From: Granulicella aggregans
Lineage (GTDB): Bacteria; Acidobacteriota; Terriglobia; Terriglobales; Acidobacteriaceae
Direction of reading: 5' to 3'
Assembly (NCBI RefSeq): GCF_014203275.1
Contig: NZ_JACHIP010000003.1
Location: forward strand, 496,001 to 560,000
Length of the DNA: 64,000 nucleotides
The notes beneath the pieces are model-generated. The model was not told the origin of the DNA, did no database searches, and saw only the letters and a program-made list of their open reading frames with translations. The position numbers and the translations under genes are program-made. Positions 53,788-60,560 of this stretch are shown here, in pieces (position 1 is the first letter of the stretch; each line of letters starts with the position of its first letter).

Positions 53788-55266
53788 ATGGCAATTTTGA
53801 AAGACCTTGAAATCTGGTTCGTAACCGGCAGCCAACACCTTTACGGTGCCGAGGCCATTGCGCAGGTCCGCACTCATTCGGTGGAGATTGTCGAGTCGAT
53901 CGACGCGCAGGCCGCGATACCGGTAAAAGTAGTTTTCAAGTCGGTGGCGACCACTCCGGATGAGATTCGTGCGCTCTGCCGCGAGGCCAGTAACGCTCCG
54001 CAGTGTATCGGGCTGATCTTCTGGATGCACACCTTCTCCCCGGCGAAGATGTGGATCGCCGGATTGAGCCTGCTGACCAAGCCTTTCCTGCATCTGCATA
54101 CGCAGTACAACCAGGCGCTTCCATGGTCGACGATCGACATGGACTTTATGAACCTGAACCAGGCGGCTCATGGCGACCGCGAGTTCGGCTTCATTACGGC
54201 GCGGATGCGGCTGGCGAGGAAGGTTGTGGTCGGACACTGGCAGGATCCCGAGACGATCGCCGGTATTGCCGCGTGGTCGCGGGCTGCGATTGGCTGGCAT
54301 GAGTCGCAGAACCTGAAGGTGGTGCGGTTTGGCGACAATATGCGCGACGTCGCGGTGACCGATGGTGACAAGGTCGAGGCGCAGGCGAAGCTTGGGTTCA
54401 GTGTGGATGGATATGGCGTTGGCGATCTTGTTGCTCGGATGAACCAGTTTTCGGATGCGGAAGTTGCGAAGCTGGTGGAGGAGTATCGCGAGGCTTATTC
54501 GATTGCGGCGGTGCATGATCGTCCGGAGTCTCTGAAGGTTGCGGCGAAGATCGAACTTGGTCTGCGGGCGTTTCTTGTGGAGGGCGGATTTGGAGCGTTT
54601 ACCGATACCTTCCAGGACCTGTGGGGACTTGACCAGTTGCCGGGAATTGCGTCGCAGCGGTTGATGGCCGATGGCTATGGGTTCGCCGGTGAAGGGGACT
54701 GGAAGACGGCAGCGCTGGTACGGATCATGAAGGTGATGGCAGAAGGTATGCCGGGTGGGACTTCGTTTATGGAGGACTACACCTATGACTTCAGCGGGAC
54801 GCCGAAGGTGCTGGGATCGCACATGCTGGAGATCTGCCCATCGATCGCGGCTGACAAGCCTTCGCTTGAGGTGCATCCGCTGGGTATCGGCGGAAAGGCT
54901 GACCCGGTCCGGCTGGTCTTCACTTCGCCGAGCGGGCCCGCAATTGTGGCTTCGCTGGTCGATATGGGGAACCGGTTCCGCATGATCGTCAATGAGATTG
55001 ATGTGATTCAGCCGGAGCAGCCGCTGCCGAAGCTGCCGGTGGCGCGGTCCGTATGGCTGCCGAAACCCAACCTGAAGGTCGCGGCTGCTGCGTGGATCTA
55101 TGCGGGTGGAGCGCACCATACTGGCTTCAGCCAGTCGCTGACGACGGAGCATATCCAGGACTTCGTGGAGATTGCGGGGATTGAGCTGGTGACGATCGAT
55201 GCGGATACGAAGCTGACGCAGTTCCGGCGTGAGCTGAACTGGAACGAAGTCGCGTTCGGAAAATAA
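53788..55266 (+). CDS. araA: L-arabinose isomerase
   Basis: Interconverts L-arabinose and L-ribulose, 492 residues. The N-terminal [13 protein letters not shown] is diagnostic, followed by [49 protein letters not shown], the metal-site region [15 protein letters not shown] and FMEDYTYDF, then [18 protein letters not shown] separates a weak ribosome site from the ATG. araB and araD are not in the window, so the pathway continues elsewhere. Divergent from the arabinofuranosidase gene. Confidence 0.96.
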   Translation: MAILKDLEIWFVTGSQHLYGAEAIAQVRTHSVEIVESIDAQAAIPVKVVFKSVATTPDEIRALCREASNAPQCIGLIFWMHTFSPAKMWIAGLSLLTKPFLHLHTQYNQALPWSTIDMDFMNLNQAAHGDREFGFITARMRLARKVVVGHWQDPETIAGIAAWSRAAIGWHESQNLKVVRFGDNMRDVAVTDGDKVEAQAKLGFSVDGYGVGDLVARMNQFSDAEVAKLVEEYREAYSIAAVHDRPESLKVAAKIELGLRAFLVEGGFGAFTDTFQDLWGLDQLPGIASQRLMADGYGFAGEGDWKTAALVRIMKVMAEGMPGGTSFMEDYTYDFSGTPKVLGSHMLEICPSIAADKPSLEVHPLGIGGKADPVRLVFTSPSGPAIVASLVDMGNRFRMIVNEIDVIQPEQPLPKLPVARSVWLPKPNLKVAAAAWIYAGGAHHTGFSQSLTTEHIQDFVEIAGIELVTIDADTKLTQFRRELNWNEVAFGK

Positions 55267-55421
55267 CATGTGATTCAGATCGCCATGGGTTCGTTCGATG
55301 TTTGAGCCGATCCATGGCGATTTGTTTGTTTGCGGGCGACGATCGCTGAGAATATCCAGCAGACGGCTTCCTGTCGTGTACGATCTCGTGAAGCGGCTGC
55401 GGTTTCGCGCCCTTATCTGCC

Positions 55422-56846
55422 ATGGCCCAACGGATTGTCTCCTCATCACGCGTCTCTCCACGATTGGCAGAACCGATTCTCCCTACAGTTTGCGTGGTTA
55501 CGGCGGACGAAAACTTCCGCGCCGAGCTTGTTCCTGAGTTGTCGCCGTGGTTCGATGTTGCGGCCCGCGAGACGTATCGGGACGTAGCGCGTTGGACGCG
55601 GGAGATGGGGGCTTCGGCGCTGATCCTTGATATCGATACGGATGGGGAGGAACCGCATGGTGGGCTTGCTGTTCTGAACGAACTGCGGCGCTCGGATGAG
55701 GCGATGGTGCTGATCTCGATCAGCAGGTCGAGGACGCGAGCGGTCGAGAAGCTTGCGCACGAGTCGGGTGCGAACGCGCATTTTCGCAGCCCGGTTGATC
55801 TGGCTGAGCTTCGGCTGACAGTGATCGAGGCGGTGCGCGAGAGCACCGAAGAGTTGACCCGCAGGGAGCACCAGGCGCAGGCGATCGAGAGCAGTCGGTA
55901 TCAGGACTTCATCGGTGCGAGCGATGCGATGCGGCTCGTCTATGACGCGATTCAGCAGGTCGCGGACAGCAACATCAACGTCCTCGTTCGCGGAGAGAGC
56001 GGCACGGGTAAGGAGTTGGTGGCGCGGGCGCTGGTGGCGCTGAGCAGCAGGGCTACGAAGCCGTACATCCGGCTGAACTGCGCGGCGCTTCCTGAAAACC
56101 TGATTGAGTCGGAGCTCTTCGGCAGCGAGAAGGGCGCGTACACGGGAGCTACGGAGTCGCGTCCGGGGCAGATCGAACTGGCCGATAAAGGCACGCTCTT
56201 CCTCGACGAGATTGCGACGCTGACGCTTCCGTTGCAGACCAAGCTGCTGCGTGTGCTGGAGGACCACCAGGTGCAGAGGCTTGGTGGACGGACGCAGAAG
56301 AAGATTGACTTCCGGTTGATCTGCGCGACGAATGAGCCGCTTGAAGAGATGGCGAGGACGGGAAGGTTTCGCGAGGACCTTTACTATCGGATTCACGTTG
56401 TGCCGATACAGCTTCCTCCGCTTCGCGAGCGGGATGGCGATATTGCGCTGCTCTGCGACCACTTTTTACAGATTCATTGCGGGGCGAATGGGCTGCCGTT
56501 GAAGCACCTAGCGGCCGAGGCGCTGCAGGTTCTTGAAGAGCATGTCTGGCCGGGCAACGTGAGGGAGTTGGAGAACCTGATTCAGCGACTGGTATTGACC
56601 GTGCGCGGGCAGGAGATCAAAGCAGAAAACCTTCCGCCGGGGCTGCTTGCCCACAGCGTTGCGGTGCAGGAGCAGATTCTGCTGCCTGAGGGCGGGACGG
56701 ACTTCGATGAGGAGATCGTCCGGCTGGAGATGGCGTTGCTGTCTGCTGCACTGAATCGGGCGGGCGGCAGCAAAGCCGGCGCGGCGCGGCTGCTGGGGCT
56801 TGATGGGCAGAGGATCAAGTACCTTTGCCGCAAGTATTCCCTGTAG
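55422..56846 (+). CDS. Sigma-54-dependent transcriptional activator
   Basis: A 474-residue enhancer-binding protein. Residues 20-140 form a receiver-like domain with LILDIDTD at the usual phosphorylation place, but the conserved Lys-Pro near its end is replaced by FRSPVD, so normal phosphorelay is doubtful. The AAA+ core has Walker A GESGTGKE (191-198), the sigma-54 contact loop GAYTGA (238-243, Tyr in place of the usual Phe), Walker B GTLFLDEI and WPGNVRELENL. A Fis-type helix-turn-helix (GGSKAGAARLLGLDGQRIKYL) ends it. It lies directly upstream of a sigma-54 promoter and the repeat-peptide gene, which it probably controls. Confidence 0.93.
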   Translation: MAQRIVSSSRVSPRLAEPILPTVCVVTADENFRAELVPELSPWFDVAARETYRDVARWTREMGASALILDIDTDGEEPHGGLAVLNELRRSDEAMVLISISRSRTRAVEKLAHESGANAHFRSPVDLAELRLTVIEAVRESTEELTRREHQAQAIESSRYQDFIGASDAMRLVYDAIQQVADSNINVLVRGESGTGKELVARALVALSSRATKPYIRLNCAALPENLIESELFGSEKGAYTGATESRPGQIELADKGTLFLDEIATLTLPLQTKLLRVLEDHQVQRLGGRTQKKIDFRLICATNEPLEEMARTGRFREDLYYRIHVVPIQLPPLRERDGDIALLCDHFLQIHCGANGLPLKHLAAEALQVLEEHVWPGNVRELENLIQRLVLTVRGQEIKAENLPPGLLAHSVAVQEQILLPEGGTDFDEEIVRLEMALLSAALNRAGGSKAGAARLLGLDGQRIKYLCRKYSL

Positions 56847-56872
56847 GCTCATGACAGCAGATGGTTGAATTT

Positions 56873-56906
56873 TTCACCTATGGGTGAATAAATTTTCACC
56901 CATGGC
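56873..56906. promoter_or_regulatory. Upstream activator sites for the repeat-peptide promoter
   Basis: TTCACC-TATG-GGTGAA (56873-56888) is a perfect inverted repeat with a four-base spacer. A second half-site, TTCACC-CATG (56895-56904), begins 22 bases further, two turns of the helix. They lie about 110 bases before the -12 box, the usual distance for sigma-54 activators. Confidence 0.65.
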
Positions 56907-56998
56907 GGGATTTTCAGGCAAAGAGCCTATTTTTTGCAACCTCTTCAAGTTACTGATTTGAAGGGAGATGCAGGCATGTTGATGGATGCGCGTGAGTT

Positions 56999-57014
56999 TG
57001 GCATGCCGAATGCT
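56999..57014 (+). promoter_or_regulatory. Sigma-54 (-24/-12) promoter
   Basis: TGGCATGCCGAATGCT fits TGGCACGNNNNTTGCW with exact spacing; the deviations are T for C at position 6 and A for T at position 12. GG is at 57000-57001 and GC at 57012-57013. Transcription would start near 57024, about 40 bases before the repeat-peptide ATG at 57065. Confidence 0.75.
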
Positions 57015-57064
57015 TTATACAAAAGCGAAACGGTAAGTCAAATCAAGTTTAGAGGTTCTCTAAA

Positions 57065-57382
57065 ATGGCAATCCTCAAGAAGTCCATCGTCAGCAAGTCC
57101 AGCGTAGCCGCCAAGCCTTCCACCCGCAGCATCAGCACGGTGACCCCTGATGCCACGACTTTGACCGCAGCGAAACATCTTAACGCGGCCCGCGCGATCC
57201 AGGCGTCTAAGACGACGCTGGCGAAGTCAACGCACCTGGCGAAGTCAACCAATCTTGCCAAGTCGACGAATCTGGCTAAGTCCACGAATCTTGCTAAGTC
57301 GACGAACCTTGCGAAATCGACCAATCTTGCCAAGTCAACGAATCTGGCCAAGTCGACAAACCTTGCCAAGCGGGTTCAATAA
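57065..57382 (+). CDS. LAKSTN hexapeptide-repeat protein
   Basis: A 105-residue basic protein. Residues 1-50 are a Ser/Thr/Ala/Lys-rich leader (MAILKKSIVSKSSVAAKPS and onward). Residues 52-105 are nine tandem six-residue units: LAKSTH, seven LAKSTN, then LAKRVQ. The units are identical in amino acids, yet the codons differ (CTT/CTG, GCC/GCT/GCG, TCG/TCC/TCA, AAT/AAC), so selection acts on the peptide in this strand and frame. AGAGG lies nine bases before the ATG. No hydrophobic signal peptide is present. A sigma-54 promoter lies upstream, a terminator downstream, and the convergent operon encodes a peptidase/export apparatus. It may be a substrate of that machinery; this is inference. Confidence 0.8.
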   Translation: MAILKKSIVSKSSVAAKPSTRSISTVTPDATTLTAAKHLNAARAIQASKTTLAKSTHLAKSTNLAKSTNLAKSTNLAKSTNLAKSTNLAKSTNLAKSTNLAKRVQ

Positions 57383-57425
57383 GTTTCTTACTCCGCAGTC
57401 TTCGGAGTCTCTCTGGGAGAGAGAG

Positions 57426-57459
57426 CGGCGATTGCTTCGGCAATCGCCGTTGTTTTTTT
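57426..57459 (+). terminator. Intrinsic terminator after the repeat-peptide gene
   Basis: CGGCGATTGC and GCAATCGCCG form a perfect ten-base stem with a TTCG loop, followed by TTGTTTTTTT. A canonical terminator 43 bases past the stop; the T run faces the plus strand only. Confidence 0.92.
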
Positions 57460-57468
57460 GTTGGGCGG

Positions 57469-59616
57469 TTACCAGAGGTGGGCGCGCAGGAGGTTCATGC
57501 CGACCGTCCATGCACGCGCCACAAGGCTTCGCCGTTGGCCTAGGACGAGCGCCCTGCCCGACAGACCAAGGGGAATGCTGCCGTACCTTTCAGGGACCGG
57601 CAGGCGGGCGACGTAGAAGGTCGGGAGCTTTATGCCCTTGTAGTTCTGAGAGGCGATGAGACCGGGCGGCAGAGTCAACGCTTCGCCTTCCAATGCTGGC
57701 AATTGAAGGTGGAACTTGGTGAATTGTCCCGGCAGATCGAGTGAGACCTCTGCATTTGCGACGATCCGATCCAGTGCAGCGGAAGGCACGAAGAGCCTCG
57801 CGATTCGGCTACTGCCGTCCGCAATCGTGAGCAACTCTTCGCCCGAGCCGATGTTGCGACTGACTAGTGATTTAGGGTCTTCGGTAATCACGATGCCATC
57901 GATGGGAGTGCGGACGGTCAGCGATGATTGCGCTTCTTCGGCGATCTTCTCAGAACGGAGCGCTGTCTCGCGAGCAGCGGACGGCGCGGAGCTATGTCGG
58001 GAGACCTGGGCATCGTAAGCGTCGAATCGTGCGGCATTGGCTTGTGCGGTTGCCTTTGAGCGTAGAGATTCCGTGTTGTTGCTTCGCAGGGTCAGCAGCG
58101 TCTCTCCGGCGTGGACCTGCTCTCCCTCGTGTACGGCGATCGTATCCACGACACCAGCAGCGGGGGCATGAAGCTTTGCGCTTCGCGATGGCTCAATGAC
58201 GAAGTAGGCATCTTCGTGGTCCCTAAATATGGGAGCGAAGAGCATGCAGATCAGCAGAATCGCCATGGCCAGGGAGAGTACGGGTCTCTGCGATGCCGGG
58301 CCGTAATGCTGTTTCCAGAGGCGGGTCATCACTCCCCAGAGTGACTTGACGCGGGAACGAAAAACAGCGAAGGCGAGCGCTCCGGCGGGAATGATGGCGA
58401 ACTCCGCGAACCAGTTGTAGCCGATGTTGTAGGTGAAGCGGATGACGGCGAAGAGCAGCAGATAACTGTAGAGGCCTGAGGCGAAGGCATAGATCATGAA
58501 AAAGGGAACACGTTTGCGCGCGACGACGGGAAGGTCTACTGGAAGTCCAAGAAGCCTGCTCTGCACCCATCCTGAGAGCAGGGCGGTGGACCGCTCTTTC
58601 AGGTCTGAGATCCCGATCAGTTCCGTAAGAAAGTAGTAGCCGTCGAGCTTGATCAAGGGATTGAGATTGACGACGATGACCGCGATTCCAGTGATCAGAA
58701 TGATCTCGTAACTGAAGTCATGCAGCCATTGGCCGGGCTGGGTGTTGGTCCAGGCGATCATGGCGAAGCCGCAGAAGATCATCTCGACCCAGATGCCGGC
58801 GATGATGGTCGTAAGGCGCTGAATCCTGTTGGCAGAGATCCAGCTTTCTGTGACGTCGACATAGAAGGCTGGCGAAAGATAGATCAACATGAGCCCCATC
58901 TTGTGCACCTCTCCGCCGTAGTGTTTGCAGGTAAGGCCGTGGGCCGACTCGTGGAAGAAGCCGAGAATGAGGAACAGAACCCAGAACTGTACTAGATCCA
59001 GGAAGCTCTTCTTGGTGAAGTTGTAGAAGAGCGGGATATCAGGTCCGATCACGCTCCACTTGGCGGTGAATACTACGGCCTCAAAGAGGAATAGAGCGAT
59101 GACGGAGTAGAAGCACCAGCGGCTGTAGACGAAGCCGCCTATTTTGTTGTCGAGCAGTGTGAGATAGCGATTCGGGTCCCACGCGCTGAAGCTGATGTGC
59201 GCGATGTTCACGTGCGATTTGCGTTTTGCGCGCCGGGTACGCTGCGCGCTCAGCTTTTCGTTCAGGGCAATATTTCGCTCCTGCGGGCTTTGATACCAGA
59301 ACTCGGACTGGTCCATGTTCTGGGCGAGTTGCCGCACGTCGTCCGTAGAGAGGGGAGCGCCGGTCTGCTCTTCGAAGAGCGCGGCGATCTCTTCATAGCT
59401 GCGTTCGCCATCGAAGAGCTGGAAGAGCTGCCATTGGATCGGCGGAAACTGGAAGTAGTGCCCCTTGCTCCGCTGGAAGACGCCGACGACGGCTTCGCCA
59501 TCGAGGAGGTCTTCTTTGACGATCAGGTCGGGATCGAGACGCGGGGGATGAACGCGGGTCAGGCGAGCGCGGGGGATCTCCGGAAGTGCCGCGTCGAGCG
59601 CCTCGCTGAGGTTCAT
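57469..59616 (-). CDS. PqqD-like/M50 site-2 peptidase/HlyD fusion protein
   Basis: A 715-residue membrane protein with three parts. Residues 25-110 form a PqqD-like domain (FQFPPIQWQLFQLFDGERSYEEIAALFEEQTG), a fold that binds peptide leaders in RiPP pathways. Residues 165-470 form an M50 membrane metallopeptidase with HESAH at 222-226 and the third ligand in NLNPLIKLDGYY (317-328). Residues 480-715 form an HlyD-type adaptor domain with a lipoyl-like sandwich (HAPAAGVVDTIAVHEGEQVHAGETLLTL). It resembles the peptide zinc metalloproteases such as YydH in concept. The start overlaps the preceding adaptor gene by four bases (ATGA), so both are coupled. Probable role: cleaving and/or passing a peptide across the envelope. 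Confidence 0.88.
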   Translation of the reverse strand: MNLSEALDAALPEIPRARLTRVHPPRLDPDLIVKEDLLDGEAVVGVFQRSKGHYFQFPPIQWQLFQLFDGERSYEEIAALFEEQTGAPLSTDDVRQLAQNMDQSEFWYQSPQERNIALNEKLSAQRTRRAKRKSHVNIAHISFSAWDPNRYLTLLDNKIGGFVYSRWCFYSVIALFLFEAVVFTAKWSVIGPDIPLFYNFTKKSFLDLVQFWVLFLILGFFHESAHGLTCKHYGGEVHKMGLMLIYLSPAFYVDVTESWISANRIQRLTTIIAGIWVEMIFCGFAMIAWTNTQPGQWLHDFSYEIILITGIAVIVVNLNPLIKLDGYYFLTELIGISDLKERSTALLSGWVQSRLLGLPVDLPVVARKRVPFFMIYAFASGLYSYLLLFAVIRFTYNIGYNWFAEFAIIPAGALAFAVFRSRVKSLWGVMTRLWKQHYGPASQRPVLSLAMAILLICMLFAPIFRDHEDAYFVIEPSRSAKLHAPAAGVVDTIAVHEGEQVHAGETLLTLRSNNTESLRSKATAQANAARFDAYDAQVSRHSSAPSAARETALRSEKIAEEAQSSLTVRTPIDGIVITEDPKSLVSRNIGSGEELLTIADGSSRIARLFVPSAALDRIVANAEVSLDLPGQFTKFHLQLPALEGEALTLPPGLIASQNYKGIKLPTFYVARLPVPERYGSIPLGLSGRALVLGQRRSLVARAWTVGMNLLRAHLW

Positions 59617-60560
59617 TGCGCGGTGTGGCCTTCGGAACTGAGTGCGGGGTTGATCTGCATCGACATCCCGGGCTTCAGGAGTGGGGATGGGTGGATGAGG
59701 GCGCCGATGACTTGCACGCTGTCGCTAGCGGGATCGACGACCGGGCTTACGCGGAGCACTCGCGCGGGCTGATGGAGAGCGGGGTAGCCGGGGCTGGTGA
59801 GGTCAAGAGGCGCGCCGGTTGGGTAGGATGCCATCTCCGATTCGGGCACAGTGAAGAGGATGCGCAGAGGAGCTTCGGCGGTGATCCAGAAGAGGACGTC
59901 TCCCTGCTTTACCTCCTGCGCGAGACGCAGCGACTGCCGGCCGACGACGCCTGCGAAGGGAGCGAGAATATGGCACTGTTCGAGTTGCAATTTCGCTGTC
60001 TTCAGATCAGCGGCGGCGGCGGCTTCATCGGCGCGATAACGAGCGACTTCGGAGGTGACCTCGTCGAGCTTGTACTTCACGTGCTCCCAGCCTTCTTCGC
60101 TGAGGATCTTGGACGCACGCATCTGGTCGGCTCGGCGGAGGTCGGCAGAGTCCATCTTCTCTTCTGACTCCCACTCGCGGACCTGGGCGTGGAGGGAGTC
60201 TAACTTTGCAGTGTGGGATTCGACGGCAGTGCGAAGGGCGCGGTCATCGAGAGCGGCAAGTTCCTGGCCGCGACGTACGCGGTCGCCAATGCCGACGGAG
60301 ATGCTGACGACTCTTCCGTCGCGCTGGGCGGCGACGTCGGATTGCTGTTCGGCGACGAGGGGGCCGGTGGTTCTATAGGGAACTTTCGCTGGTTCGATCG
60401 CGTGAATGGCCTGAGGCGCTGGCGCCGGTGCTTTCAGCGCGGGAGGGGATGACGCGACGGAGTCATGGGAGTCGCAACCGGTTGCGAGGATGGCGGGGAT
60501 CGCTACGGCGGCTGCCAGCCAGAGTCGAAGATGTATCGATGAAGTCTTCAAGAGTGTCAC
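59613..60560 (-). CDS. HlyD/RND-type periplasmic adaptor lipoprotein
   Basis: A 315-residue membrane-fusion protein. With the GTG at 60560, which overlaps the upstream stop as GTGA, the signal peptide ends in ATGC and Cys29 is lipidated. The lipoyl half-motifs (VAAQRDGRVVSISVGIGDRVRRGQELAALDDRAL and LAPFAGVVGRQSLRLAQEVKQGDVLFWI) flank a long coiled-coil hairpin of about 100 residues. The beta-barrel follows (LRILFTVPESEMASYPTG). Overlaps both neighbours, so it sits in a tight three-gene operon. Confidence 0.88.
   Translation of the reverse strand: MTLLKTSSIHLRLWLAAAVAIPAILATGCDSHDSVASSPPALKAPAPAPQAIHAIEPAKVPYRTTGPLVAEQQSDVAAQRDGRVVSISVGIGDRVRRGQELAALDDRALRTAVESHTAKLDSLHAQVREWESEEKMDSADLRRADQMRASKILSEEGWEHVKYKLDEVTSEVARYRADEAAAAADLKTAKLQLEQCHILAPFAGVVGRQSLRLAQEVKQGDVLFWITAEAPLRILFTVPESEMASYPTGAPLDLTSPGYPALHQPARVLRVSPVVDPASDSVQVIGALIHPSPLLKPGMSMQINPALSSEGHTAQ

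Noticed and set aside
53755..55461. A 568-codon open frame opposite araA.
   Set aside because: Covers araA on the wrong strand; no domain and very high Arg and His.
56976..57110. A short open frame beginning MLMDAREFGMPNAL that overlaps the sigma-54 promoter.
   Set aside because: It covers the -24/-12 box, starts upstream of the expected transcript and runs out of frame into the repeat gene.
57049..57369. A repeat-rich open frame on the minus strand (ARFVDL-type units) opposite the LAKSTN gene.
   Set aside because: Its units vary in residues at exactly the positions that are silent on the plus strand, and it has no promoter or ribosome site.
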